Source: Pilatotrama ljubarskyi (taxonomy: Eukaryota > Basidiomycota > Agaricomycetes > Polyporales > Polyporaceae). From it: 64,000 nt of DNA. Position 1 is the first letter of the stretch; each line of letters begins with the position of its first letter. Below, in pieces: positions 11,473 to 23,273 of the stretch. Below the pieces are notes generated by a model. It saw only the letters and a program-made list of their open reading frames with translations. It did not search any database and had not been told where the DNA came from. The position numbers and the translations under genes were made by a program. The DNA lies in contig MU277688.1 of assembly GCA_022385805.1 (NCBI GenBank), positions 62,001 through 126,000 on the forward strand, read 5' to 3'.

Positions 11473-14051
11473 CTATACCCGCAGAGACATCAAACACCAC
11501 CACGACAAGTCTAGAATCAAAGCGACGGAGAAGTACACCCACCATGCGTGCAGATGATGCACGATCCCTGCAGGAGTATCCGGCAGCTCCACCCCATAGC
11601 AGCCGTGGCGCAAGTGCCTCCGCGCCAGCAGCGACCAGTTCAGCTCCTCCGAAGGGAGCGGCACGAAGGGGTCACCGCATGCACAGTACAGCCTCCCACT
11701 TTGGATCAGCTCGTCCAAGAGCTTTCGTGGCGAGTTGCGCGACAACCCCACTGCTTCGAGGATCGTGTTGGCCAGGAAAAGCTGACCCGCGTATCCGACC
11801 GAAGCTACAGTGTTTACTGCAGATATCATGGACCACGGCTCGTCTGGGTGATGGGTACGCCAGTGCTCGTGCATCTCCCGGAACGTCGCTTTGTAAACGT
11901 CACAGATGCTCTCATCGTCACTGCCACCCCGATACGAGCAGTAAAACAGCGCGTAGGGCCTCGCAAGAACTTCATCCACGGACGCGTGCCTGCTGCAGTC
12001 GTCTACCTCGGCCTGCGAGGGAAGGACAGACACCGCGAGCTTCTTCGCGCGCTCCTTGTATTCTTCCAAATCCGCGAGGAGCTGCCCCATGTTGGAGTCA
12101 AACTCCTCCTTGAGGCTTTCGTCTGCGCTATCGTGGCGTGAAAGGCGGCGGAGTGTGGGCAGTGCGCGGGCGTCGGCAGCGTTCGGCATGAGCACCTGAT
12201 CCTCCAGCGACATCGTCGCCACAAGATTGTCCTCGTAGTACTGAACGAGCGTGAGCATGCGTCGACAGACTCGCCGGTTATCAGCTTCACACGCCCGGCG
12301 GCCGCATTCTGCTGGCTTTCCAGCTTCGGACGGATGTTCCTCCAAACCGCGCGCGTACTAGGCCATAAAGTTAGGTGATCAGCGCGTTCAAGCGGGTAGG
12401 CGGCTCTCACTACGCTCTGTCAGGTCTTTGCCTTCATAGAGAATCTGTGGGAAGTCCTCCTTCGACCAGCCCAACGCCTCGAGCCTCGCAGTGATGCTGT
12501 AGGACCCACGAGTGACTGATTCTGAGGAGAATAGCAAGCCAACGCGAACGCACGTCGCCGCCCGCCTTTCACCCCTCCCATCCCATTCCTATCGGGCTTG
12601 CTTCGCTGTCTCTTCCTCCCAACGCAGGATCGCAGTGGCTTGCTATAGTTACCAGTGCGCCGTACGCGATGAGAACCACCGCGATCTCGAGGTGTCGGAG
12701 GCCTCACCTTGTGCCTTTCCTCAACGATGTGCATGGCATCGACAAAACCCGTGAGGAGAGCATCGTCCTCGAGAAAGTCTTCGAGGAACCTCAGGTCAAA
12801 GGCGCCGGTCCGCGGGTCGTTGTAGTACCTCTCCTGCGACGTGTGCGACTTGGGGTCCTCCAGTCGCTCCTAACGAAGGTCGAGCCGCAGTGGTCGAGTG
12901 CAGGTGTGAGTCTGCGCGTACCGGCGCGAGGGGCGAGAACGAGCGGGAGGGAAGCGACAGGCGAGAGAGCAAGCGAGGCGAGCGGGTCGAGCGGGCGCGA
13001 GCGGACGCGAGACTAGAGCGCGGTCGGCCTGAGGAGTTCACGGACGTGGTGGAACGGACGTGAACTCCTCGACGAGCGAAATTGGAGTTGTGTGCGTCCG
13101 GCGCTCGATTAGGCGCCGGATCGCGATAACTACTCTACCAGAATGAGCGTGCTCTACTGTACTCTACTGCTACCTACGGACGAGTCGAAAAGTAAAGAGC
13201 GGGGGAGCTAATTATTAATGCGATCCTAACGTACTTTTCGTCAGCTCCGCCAGGCGAGACTCTGCCACGCGTCATGAATGAGTGACGCCGGCGTGGAATA
13301 TTGAGCACAGCGCGATCGCGTACCTCTCCCGATGGCGCAGGGAGCCGTCATAGTCAAGAGCGCCTTCGTAGTGTCGCTTTCATCGAGGTCCTTCAGTAGA
13401 TCCGCACCCGTCCGTACACTAGGAAGAACGTGAGTATGCGGTAGACGGAGGAGGCTCTGAAGTCGCTTGTGACACAACTTACAAAACCGCATCCCAATCG
13501 CATACTCACCCCTCAGTGCACGGCCTTCCCCATGGCAAAGCTACCACACCCGCATCGTGTAGGCCCGCTTTGAAACACCTCTCGTCGTCACTCACTCGTC
13601 CAGACACTCACGAAACAATTCCGCCCGCACACGAGCGCAGCGTACGCCGGCTCGCACATATCGTCCGGGCCGTGGCGGCGGGGAGGCCTTCGACGTTCCC
13701 GAGCGCGGCCTTCCAGAGGAATCGACTCTTGCGCGAGAGGAGGACGGCGCGCAACTGCTTGGACTCGGTGCGCGCGAGGCGGAGGTCGGAGGGGTGGAGG
13801 TAGGGCATGATCTGTGGCCGCCGCGCGCTCGGTCAGACGAGATATCGTGTGGCTAACGCGGGAGGCGGCGCGAGCGCGGACGCACCTCGAAGAAGACGTC
13901 CATGGGCGCGGCCATGAGACCAGCGAACCGTCCGCTTCGCGCACGTCTCTTCAATTGGGAGTGCGTCTTGCAAGCGTAGGGCCGAGCGTCCGTCGTCGCT
14001 CTGCGTCTTGACCCTCTTGGCGGGTCGCGAGTGCGACGAGCTAGTCTCCAT
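11473..14051 (-). CDS. F-box domain protein of a basidiomycete-expanded family (one frame break)
   Basis: F-box proteins select substrates for SCF ubiquitin ligases. The start METSSSHSRPAKR splices through a 46-base intron to SQLKRRARSGRFAGLMAAPM, then DVFFE, then IMPYLHPSDLRLAR and SRKSRFLWKAALGNVEGLP. This is the F-box pattern common in mushroom-type fungi. Later exons give MRFCKLCHKRL (zinc-ligand-like cysteines), YYNDPRTGAFDLRFLEDFLE, MHIVEERHK, ITARLEALGWSKEDFPQ and a WRNIRPKLESQQ segment leading into a 290-residue open frame that ends at 11473. After GLPA (near 13670) the frame that continues the family pattern (PDDMCEPAYAALVCGRNCFV) is shifted by one base, with no intron able to explain it. 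The last exon and true stop are uncertain. Confidence 0.72.
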
Positions 14052-14957
14052 GATCGCCCTTGCGTCAACTCTCGAAGTCTGGAGTTTGCGCAGAGCGTCA
14101 GACGTCCCTCCAGGAAGGTGCTCTCCCCGGCCCAGCTAACCAACTGGAACTCTCGACGGTGGCGCGCACGACCTCAGGCGATGTAAAAACAATGCGGAGC
14201 AGGACGCGGACGCGTCCGATGGTCTTAAACACCTCCGCGCTCGAGGCTCGAGCACAGCGCACTGTGGCGCAATTGTGCGTGGCTCCGGCAAAGCATCTCC
14301 CGCGCGCCAACTCTTGGCCCGGTCGCTTGACCGAGGCACAATACCTCGAAGCCATGCCCGGATACCTTGAACTGCACAATCAAAGGCATGGCCAAGTACT
14401 TTTATGCGGCCAGGACTCCTCCCGCGCAGGTCCACGCCCACCTGCCACTGAAGATGCCAGTGAGTGCGAGTGCCAGCGCATTGAGAGCTGGGTTTGTGTC
14501 GACCATAACGAGAAGACAAGTCCACGTAGCAAGCCGCTGGACGCCCTACCTCAGACAGAAAACCCATGTTTCGAGCGATACGAGCAGAGCTCAAGCCGCA
14601 TGCCCTGGGAGGCGGAGTCAAAAGCCAGTGTGAGGCGCCTGCGAGGACCAATAGGAAGCGTGAGAACCGCCCTCGGGTGCAGTGCACGTCCCGCAACGGC
14701 ATCCCTACTGTACAAGTTCCCTGTCTTCATCGACATCGACTCTTACACGATGGGCTGGCATTGGCCGACATTCCAAGAGAAACTGTAACATATTGGGCAA
14801 AAGAGCAAAGGATTGTTCTCCTGCCAGCATCGTTGTCGTGTCTCTACACTGATCAAGTCCAACACCGTTAAATCAAAAGCATACACATAGCCTACAATGC
14901 AGCCCGGGACCCCATGGCATCGTCCAGTTTTCGTTTGCGCTACCAGTCCTGGGCCAG
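14052..14957. other. Intergenic spacer, no gene recognised
   Basis: The spacer lies between two minus-strand genes. Long open frames occur on both strands here (plus 14060-14788, minus 14136-14702), but they overlap each other, lack domain motifs and read as GC-driven open frames. The region should contain the promoter of the F-box gene on the left and the 3' end of the monooxygenase on the right. Confidence 0.4.
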
Positions 14958-17443
14958 TCAAAACAACATCCACGAGCACTCGATCCGACTCTCCGGCTTA
15001 CCTCGACACCTCATGCCATCCGACTCGAGACGCCCCTTCGCCTCGCTTGCCGATACTCCTCGGGGTACACGCCCCATCCCTGCATGATAAAGAATACCCT
15101 GTACGTCCCACCCCGTCACGGTCAGTATCCACCTCCAACCATAATCCACTCCAGAAGGAGTCAAGACGCACCACTTGAGCCTATCCAACCGGAAGATGTG
15201 GAACAGCAGCAGCCAGATCGCTACACGTCCCGCGCACCAGTCAGCACCGCCGTTCGATCATTCGTACAGGACAGGTAGAAGAGAAGGGAAGAGATACGCA
15301 CTGAGCTCCATGTATGTGAAGAAGCTGAGGGCGCCGCCGCGCGCGCCCCGCTTCACGAAGCGGATCACGTCCACCCAGAGCTTCATGTCTTTGGGCGTCG
15401 GGCGCGCGTCCGGGTCCATGAGGAATGTGAGCAGGATGCGCATATCTACAGGGGCGAAGGTGAGTCTAAGCGGCCGAGAACGGGGGAATTAGGAATACGA
15501 ACAGATGCCGATGTGGCTGGTAAGACGGTGAGTCAGTATTGACGGGCAGGGAGAAGGCCGATGAGGGGAACTCACAAGTGACCGCTGTAGGTGCATCGTT
15601 GGTGCAAAAGGTCAGGTGAGCAACGCCACCGGACGGTCGGTGAACGCAGCGACTACTCACACAGTCCCGATCGCGTTTTGGTACGCCGAATTGGTCATGA
15701 GGACCGACCAGTCCTCTGTCGAGAAGTTTTGCAGGTACAAGTTCGGCCGCTACATCAGCATAATCAGTCGCAGTGGAGACAGGAGACGTGCTGTGAAGAC
15801 GTACGTCGTATCCATCCGGGAAGAGCTCGTCCTTGAAGAAGCTGACTTCGGGCTTCTTGAACCCCGTAGCGAGCACGACCACGTCGCCTTCGTACTGCCG
15901 GTATATCAGTATACCTCTCCACCACTCTCCGATCACCTCAGTACTCACATCCTTGACCTCCTTTCCCTCCACAGGCTTATCCTGCCTTCCCCTCACCTTC
16001 ACTCTAACGCCCCTCTTACCGAACCTCTCAATATCGCCCCTCACATACTGGCACTTGCCCTCCTTCACAATCTGCACGAACTCGTCGTTCACGACGGGCG
16101 TGCTCTCGAACAGCCCGATGCGCGCGGGGACGAGCTCGGGCGCGCCGCGGTAGTTCCACCACGCGACGATCTTCTCCCACACGAACGAGAGCGGCATCTC
16201 GCGCCCGAAGGGCTGCGCGGAGATGAGCGTGTCGATGACCATGTTGCGCGGGATGATCCACTGCGCTCGCGCGACGCGTGAGCAAGTAGTACACACAGCA
16301 TTTTTGGGGAGGGAGACGCACCTTGTCGTCGCGCGCGATCATCACGCAGCCCTTCGCGCCCTTGTCCAACGCAGTCTCGACAGCCTCGACACCGCTCGCG
16401 CCGCTTCCGATCACGAGCACGCGCTTGCCCTCGAGTTGCGCGTTGTCGAGCTCGGATGAGTGGATAACCTCGCCCTCGAAAGTCTCTTCCTCTTCCTCCT
16501 GCTCCTGGTGGTCCTGCTCTTGCTCTTGCTCTTGCTCTTGCTCTTGCTCTTGCTCCTTGTCGCCCTCGTGCTTGCTGCCCTCCTTGACGACGTCCGCGTA
16601 GGACACGTCGCTACGGGTCTCGCTGGGCTTTCGGCCATGGCCTTTCTTCTCCTTTTTCTCCTGTTTCTGCGAATCGGACGAGGGCAACCCAGGGAAGTTG
16701 ACGCGCATCGGCTGGCCGCACGTGCCCACGGTGACGACCACCGCGTCGAACTCGCCGTCCTCGCCGTCGTTGACGATCCACTTGGACTGGGAACCGGACG
16801 GGTCCTCCTGCAGGTGCTCACCGGTGCCTTTGACGCGCTTAACGGACTTGACGGGCGTGTTGAAGCGGGTGCGAGGTTCGAGCTGGTATTCTTTCCAGAT
16901 TCGGCGGATTTCTGCGGAAGAACTGAGCATATGTGCGAGAGGAAGTAGCACGCGGACTTGCCTTTGAGGATCTCGTCGCGTTGGGGGAAGGGCTTGGACC
17001 AGAGGACTGCAGGGTGGAAGCGGTATAGCAAGGAGTTGAGCTGCAGGCCTGAGGTCTTGTTCACGTGCGCCCAGATTCCGCCTGCGTTGAGATGAGCATC
17101 GAAATACGTGATTCCTGAGCAGCGGGGCACCTACCGACGGAGTCTCCCTGTTCGTAGATGACGACGTCGAAACCGTGCGCGATGGCATGTGCTGCACTTG
17201 AGACGCCTGTAAGACCTGCGCCGATGACCGCTATCCGTCCCTTTGGATTCTTAGGATACTCTGGTCCTGGCGGGGGTGGCTGCAAATCACCATGGTAAGT
17301 GATCAGGTACCTAGATGCCTGGATACACTTACGGGCTTGAATAGCCAGATGATGACATGCTGTACGAGAACGTAGAAGAAATGAAAGATGGTCTCCGCCC
17401 AATAAGACGGAGAGAGCAAGGTAGCATAAGACCTGGCTGTCAT
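14958..17443 (-). CDS. Flavin-containing / Baeyer-Villiger-type monooxygenase
   Basis: This enzyme would use FAD and NADPH to oxygenate small molecules. A hydrophobic N-terminus (TIFHFFYVLVQHVIIWLF, about residues 15-35) suggests a membrane anchor. The first Rossmann motif is GRIAVIGAGLTGVSSA, followed by IYEQGDSVGGIWAHVN. The middle holds VVVTVGTCGQPMRVNFPGL. The second nucleotide motif is RVLVIGSGASGVEAVETAL, then WIIPRNM and VVVLATGFKKPE. The C-terminus is WVDVIRFVKRGARGG, SFFTYMEL and a tryptophan-rich tail after a further intron. Between NFPGL and FEGEVIHSS lies an extra stretch of about 65 mostly charged residues containing an EQ repeat, absent from most relatives I know. The start at 17443 was chosen for its position before the anchor; an in-frame ATG at 17536 is also possible. 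The substrate is unknown. Confidence 0.85.
16513..16557. repeat. Hexanucleotide microsatellite in coding sequence
   Basis: Near-perfect tandem copies of TGCTCT (about seven) lie inside the monooxygenase gene. On the coding strand they read as alternating Glu-Gln, flanked by poly-Glu. Replication slippage in steps of six would change the length of the acidic loop without breaking the frame. Confidence 0.9.
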
Positions 17444-17981
17444 GGCCGTCTCGAGCTCCAGGACGCGTAGTCGATTATTTCGAGGAGGGGATTTGGAGAC
17501 GGCCTGGACGAGCACCGACGCGTTTATGAGCAGCAATCAGCCGTCCCACGCATGCATGTGTTTTCTGAGCACCATGATCCATGACGTCCGTACGTCCCCA
17601 TAGCGCAATGACGTCACGCGTCCTATTCCCGCCACGCGTCGTGAACGCGTCAGTCCGAGCGCTTGTGGGACTTGGTTGGCGCCGTTCCGGAAGTCCAACT
17701 GCTCTTGTCCTCTTGTGCACCAGCTTATAATGGGCTTAAGAGTCCCTGGTTCTGACCTCCCTACGTCAGGCCTACGCGCACGCAGGTCTTGCCGGTAAGT
17801 GCGCATGCTTGTTCCGCAAAGACCCCAGGTTGCTCTGCCCGCCATCCGGTTATTATCATTGACATTCTGGCCGTGCTTGGCAAAAGACGGCGACACAAGT
17901 TTGGATTCCAAGTATCATTACAGTAAAGTGTGGCAAATCGTCCAGTCACGCCCGCAACAAACAACAGCCCCGAACGACGAC
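17444..17981. other. Intergenic spacer
   Basis: The spacer holds the monooxygenase promoter on its left and the 3' end of the minus-strand membrane-protein gene on its right. The open frames here are short and mutually overlapping. No motif stands out. Confidence 0.4.
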
Positions 17982-19531
17982 TCACAGAGCAACGACATGG
18001 ACCTGGCTCCCGCTATGCACAGGCGACATCGCCCTCTCCGCCATGCCCACAGCCGAGCCCACCACAGACGTCGGACTTCCGATCCGATCGCTCTTCGGCC
18101 CGTCCTCCCTCGAAAAGCGCGACTCCGACTCCTCGCCCTCGACGTACTGCGCGATCTCGACCCGGATGTTGATGTCCTTCATCTCCATGTTCGACTCCGA
18201 CGGGCGATGCAGCATCCGTCGCACGAGGGCTGGGCCCGAAATGCTCACCTCGTGGCTCGGCGCTGGCACGGGCTCCGCAGGTTGCGGGAGGAGCGACCCG
18301 TCCGCGGCGAGCCCGACGCGCACGATGATCATATTAAACACGATACATATGATGGGCGAGATCTAGCCCAGGGCACAGTCAACAGGCCAGTCAACTGGCG
18401 CAGCACAGGAACACGCACCATGTCGAGGACGACGTACACCCCGTTCGAATGGACCAAAAACAGGACGAGCGCAGCGGTCACCGTCATCGAGTACAGCGCC
18501 CCGCTCTCGACGATGATGCGCAGGACTGGCGAGAGCCGCCCGCCCTCCCTGTACTGCGTCGACTTGCTCGTCACCTGCCAGATCCTGTACGCCAGCGCGA
18601 CTGCCATCCGGCGTACCGTCCATGTCCGGTGAGTGCGTCGCACAGTAATGGGAGAAGGGAGGGGGGCTTACGGGTCGAGCAGATGTTCGTCACGAGGGTC
18701 ATGCCCCAATTCCCGGTGATCCAGTGGCTCGTGTTCGCTTCGAAGAGGTCCTCTGACACGGTCGGGGTCGTCGCCAGGGAGTAAGCCAGGCCGACGGACG
18801 ATACTGCAGGCACGCGAAGGCTCAGATGCTACGGGTTCGTACGAAAGGAAGAAAAGCGCCGCTCACCAAGAAGGCCCATCCACCCCAGAACCGGTATCGC
18901 GACAACCAGGAAACTATTCCACGCCTTGTACGTCCGGAAGATCTACCGCCCGTGGGCGACTCACCCATCAGCAAGTTCGCTCCTAGATATGGCAGGCCAG
19001 CTGCGAAAAACGCTCACCACGACGCCGTCGAGGATCAACGTCTGCGCGTTATAAAGCGCGTTCTTGAGCACGAACGACACCTGCGACACGTCACTGAAAT
19101 ACGCCTCCGGGCCTCCCGGCGACTTCGAGCCCCGGCCGACGAAGCCCTCGTACAGTCGCACGATGTTAACCGCCATCTCCTGCGCTCTTCATTAGCGTCC
19201 GTGTCTCGAGCCCGACTCCCTCGAAAGAGAGGAAGAACCGAAGACCGGAAGGCCAGAGGAGCGAAGGACGCACCATGGTGGAGAGCGCGAGGAGCGCGCT
19301 GGACGCGCACACCATGCCCCAATTCACGCGCCGCTTCTTGCGGTTCCGGAGCAGGACCCAGAGCGTGAGGATGAACAGGAACACCGACAGGCCTGCCGTG
19401 CCCAGCGTGATCGGAGGTGAGCGAACGCTCGATCAGGCACCGTCGCTGCTGTAGGAGGGGTCTATCGAGGACTGACCGTAGAGGACGGCCTCGAAGGACG
19501 TGGAGAAGACCGCCGCTTCGGATAGCAGCAT
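17982..19531 (-). CDS. Multi-pass membrane protein, basidiomycete family, subtype A copy 1
   Basis: This is a predicted integral membrane protein with about seven hydrophobic helices and a hydrophilic C-terminal tail, a layout common in large uncharacterised agaricomycete families. Exons read in order: MLLSEAAVFSTSFEAVLYG; LSVFLFILTLWVLL; a MAVNIVRLYEGFVG segment; ALYNAQTLILDGVV; FRTYKAWNSFLVVAIPVLGW; HWITGNWGMTLVTNIC; LRIIVESGALYSMTVTAAL; SNGVYVVLDM; ISPIICIVFNMIIVRVGLAA. The tail to 17982 is polar. It is closely related to the gene at 24405-25923. The seven-helix plan recalls sensory receptors, but no G-protein or ligand evidence is present. ATG 19531 was chosen by match with that paralogue. 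No frame break was seen. Confidence 0.8.
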
Positions 19532-21024
19532 ATCTAATTGGGAGAACGAGCGGACGAGTTGGTGAGGGCTTGTCGGGCCCGCCGTGAACTTGAACGTGAG
19601 CACAGGTCGAAGGAGGAAACTTGGAGCTCTCGGCGTGGCGGCGAAGTGCGAGCAGAGGTCGAGGTCGGAGTCGCAGACCACTTCCCAGGGACGGCCCCGC
19701 AAGAAAACCTAGGGACGACCCCCGGCCAGTGAGAGAAGTCCATACGGTGACCGCACCCGGACCCTTGAGAACCAGAGCCAGACGGCCACACACCAACGGA
19801 GGCGTCGCATTCGGGAACGGAGTAGGAGGGTGCCCATGCCATAATCCGTTCTGATGGCGCGCTGCGCCTGCCCGTTAGAGCGCAGAGTTTGCGCGTCGGA
19901 TCCGCCGCCGGGACAGGGCCAGGGCCACTGGGTCGCCGAGGAAGGGTCGGAAGCGCGCTGTCGCGAGGCGGAAGACGTAAACCGCCCGGCGCCGTGGCGC
20001 GTTGGCGGGGATACATACGCATCGTGGTGCGAACTTCAACCTGCAGTCCTGAACGATCGCCGGCCGCAGGGATCCCTCCGGGAGGGAATATGGCCAGGTT
20101 CGGCGGTGATGAGGCACGCCGCTCGGATACCCGTCGTTGTGAGTACAGCAGTGCTTTTCGTACCCAACTGCGGTGCATGTACGTCGCGCGACGGGAACCC
20201 GAGCTGCCTGCACACCCACACCGGCGTGTCACCTGGCTGACCTCCATAGCTGAGAAGAGCAGAAGGTATGTAACTTACCACGGAGCCTTCCAAGCTCGGG
20301 GCGCCTTCCGAAGTTCGAACAGACAAGCCGCGTCAAAAAAGATTCGTTCCCCGCACGCTAGCACAGCCCGGGGCGCTCGCCAAAGGCCCGCAAGGTCTGC
20401 GCGATTCGCGACTCGGAGCGCGAAGCCGGCGGTAATGAGGGCCTTCGAAAGGTAAACGAGGGCTAAGCCATATATGGGGGGAGAGGTCCGGGGTTGTATC
20501 TGATTGGGCCGTGTCGACGCCGTCGCAGGTGGTTGCGACAGCCTTCTGGTGCACGATGATGATGGGCCGGGGGGCGGAGGATCGACTGACGTCGTCTGGC
20601 GGGCTTCGCCACTGACCACGCGCCTTGCCAACTAGCAACCATTCGAACGAAGGGACCGCGCTGAGCATTCTTGAGAAGCCCGACTCGGTTCGAGCTTACT
20701 ATCACGCTGAGCGAGTGTCTTCGTGCAGATGATGCGCCCTTCGAGACTCGGAGCTACATGCTACAGGTGAGTGGCGTGGACTGCAAGCGAGAGGAACAGT
20801 TTCATCAGAAAATACAGAGCTCGGATGAAGATGAATAGCCCATTCATATCGGACAGTACGCAGGTACTGCCTGGCTCGTATCCGACATCGCACGCGCCTC
20901 ATTAGGTGTCGCGATGCATGGCCCAGGTAACGTAGGGACTGCACGCGTTGCTGTGTATTCTCCGTTGATCAATGCCGTATCGCAGAGCCGACAGTAGTAT
21001 CGGACACTTCATCTGGTACCTTTC
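19532..21024. other. Intergenic spacer, no gene recognised
   Basis: About 1.5 kb of GC-rich sequence. It begins with the promoter of the membrane-protein gene transcribed leftward. The open frames (for example minus 19534-20247) are arginine-, serine- and proline-rich, overlap on both strands and match no family I know. A small unrecognised gene cannot be excluded. Confidence 0.35.
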
Positions 21025-22367
21025 CTATACGACCTCGTCTTCATCACCGAGAACTGCACGCAGCGCGAGCTCCGGGTGATCCCAAGGGACCTGTGAATCT
21101 TTCGGTCAAAGTCGGCTTCGTGAGGCTGAATACGCTTGCAGACGCACAAAGTGGTTGGCACCCTGCACGTGCACCGTCCGCATATTCCGGACAGGCAGGC
21201 CTCCCTCCTTGGCCTCCTCTACTTCCTGCCTCAACGCCCACGTTCCCCACGGGATACTCCAGGTGGACTTTTCGCAATGAACGTAGCGCACTTCTACGCC
21301 GGGCCACGCGTTTCCCTCTGGACCATCGTCATCTTCGTCTTCTCCTATACCGCCGCGGTCGCTCTGGCTTCTTGGCAGGTACAATGCGCCATCTTTCAAT
21401 GTCGTGAAAAGTCCCAGCTGCAGCCCGCTCTCGAACACTACTGCATCAGAGCCTTCGGGGGCGCCAGGGGGCAGGAACAGTGTGGCTTCGACATCCTCCG
21501 GTGTCAAGGTCGAGAGCGTCGACGGCGGATCCTCCAGAGGTGTCTTTTGCTCGAGCGTCTCGAAGGTATCGCCGTGGTTGTAGTATCCGCTGACCCATTC
21601 GGAGAACCTCCGCCCTCGCTCCTCGGGGAGGAGCTCGGGGTCCAATAGGGGATTATACCCGGACGTTGCCGGATGAGGGTATCCAAGAGTATGGTATGCT
21701 GGATCTGCGGTACGACGTGTGTGTGAGTCCCGGGTTGCCCGGATCCATGTTCGATGTTCCCACTTGGCCTTGGACTGTGATCGACTTACCGAGAAACACC
21801 ACTCGTCGCACATACGCGCTGAGCTCGACGTCGTTCACACCGAACGACCCGACATGAGCAAGGAGTGCCGTCATCCAGGCCGTCCCAAACGACCAGCCCG
21901 CGACGACGATCCCGCCCTTGTTCTCTTTGGGCTGCGCAGCTGGCAGATCTTCATTCGCTACCAGCTCGACCAGAAGGTTGTACACCTCTCGCGCACGCCC
22001 CTTCATGAATTGCTTGAGCTTCTCCTTCGCCTCGGTCATCTCGGCCTCACCGTACGCGCTGCCTTCCGGGGACAATACGGGGAGCAGGGCGCGCTCTTCC
22101 TCGGAGTACGGCCTTGCCCCTGGGTAGTCACGCCGGTTGACGAGAATGATGCGCGCGTTGTATTGCGTTGCGAGCGGCAGGAGTTTGGAGAAGATGCCTG
22201 CAAAACGTTCGATGAGAGGAGGCTCTGTCCGAGGCAGCGGGAACGCCGGCGGGGTGTGTACCTGAGTGCCATGCGTAACCGTGAAGCATGACCAGGGTGG
22301 TATAATCCGTGCTGCCATTCGGGACACCTGAGTCGTGCAGTATGTGAAGGCCACTGGACGTCGACAT
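21025..22367 (-). CDS. Alpha/beta-hydrolase fold protein
   Basis: A serine hydrolase, probably an esterase or epoxide-hydrolase-like enzyme. Exon 1 (MSTSSGLHILHDSG, ending LVMLHGYAWHS) carries the HG oxyanion motif and splices at 22262 to GIFSKLLPLATQYNARIILV. The nucleophile elbow is GWSFG (in VVAGWSFGTAWM). Splicing then restores RRVVFLDPAYHTLGYPHPAT. The C-terminal ANHF holds the likely catalytic histidine, and an intron directly after it leads to VPWDHPELALRAVLGDEDEV and a stop at 21025. Without that last intron the frame runs to an unrelated stop at 21106. The spliced VPWDHPE ending is typical of the family and is preferred. No signal peptide is seen, so it is probably cytosolic. Substrate unknown. 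Confidence 0.88.
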
Positions 22368-22829
22368 GGGATGTCAGTTCAGATTCAGAGACAGGGGATG
22401 ATTGACCTCTCAGGCTTATCCCCTCTTACTTAGGAGTCTTGTGCTCAAGCACGCGCGGGTGCTGCCGGAGTTCGGTCCGATGACCCTTTCCCCCAGGATC
22501 CGGAGGCCACACGTCTGAGAACTTCGTAAAAGTGCCGCCGCCGAGGTGGGCGCAGGCCCTGGCTTAGGTACGGCTGTCCTCTAGCTTCACGTTCTAGAGC
22601 GTGGTTGAGGTTTAGAGGTCTCGGCGCCGCCCGGGACTACTTGTGAATTGATTGAGAAGACCTCGGTGACTATACCCAAGCTGGCATAGAAGACTTACCA
22701 CATAAGAGAAGCACCCATGTTGTTCCTGCTGCGTGAAGAGAAGGACGGCCGTGGCAGTAGACCGCGTGCACAATATGCATCGCGGAGGCCGCGTATAGGA
22801 TGCTCGACGACGTGTTCTTTGGCTTGTCG

Positions 22830-23273
22830 TCAATCGTCGCCTTCTTGCCCGAACACCCACATATGCCCAAGAGTAATACAGACCACACACAATGTCTCCA
22901 AGACGGCGACAATGACATCCATCCGTAATCCAGGGCAAGAACCGCTTGGGGGCGCTACCTCGGGATGATCTTCAATAGAAGTCACTGGCTGCAACCAGAA
23001 GAAATCTACGACTGATACATACGCTAGTCTGCTGGTGGTAATGAGTATGTTTTTCAGAAAAAACGCGCTACATACCATCAATCCCTGCGTTTGCAATACT
23101 TTCAAGCGCACTTTTGACTTCAGGATGTGCATACTGGCGATCGCGGTGAGAATGGCGGCATGGGCGCTTCTTGGCGAGCCTAAACGTAGCGTACGCATGC
23201 TAAATGCGGAGTTGTACGCTGAAGTGGCGGTCTCTTGCTTGTCTCTTGCCATCTCATCTGCGTTCAACTTCAT
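22830..23273 (-). CDS. Doubtful small hypothetical protein
   Basis: A 147-codon open frame whose start sits in a near-ideal context (GCCACCATGA). It opens MKLNADEMARDKQETATSAY, has a mixed middle, and near its end a hydrophobic stretch MDVIVAVLETLCVVCITLGH that could span a membrane. No domain is recognised. An opposite-strand frame over 23035-23373 is also hydrophobic, so one of the two is a mirror artefact. Further exons may lie on either side. This is listed because of the start context only. Confidence 0.25.
   Translation of the reverse strand: MKLNADEMARDKQETATSAYNSAFSMRTLRLGSPRSAHAAILTAIASMHILKSKVRLKVLQTQGLMVCSAFFLKNILITTSRLAYVSVVDFFWLQPVTSIEDHPEVAPPSGSCPGLRMDVIVAVLETLCVVCITLGHMWVFGQEGDD

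Noticed and set aside
14136..14702. 188-codon minus-strand frame between the F-box and monooxygenase genes
   Set aside because: It could have been an extra exon of either gene, but it fits neither family pattern and competes with a plus-strand frame.
16460..16948. Plus-strand open frame with a long leucine tract
   Set aside because: It is the antisense of the EQ/EE-coding repeat in the monooxygenase, and the hydrophobic run is a mirror artefact.
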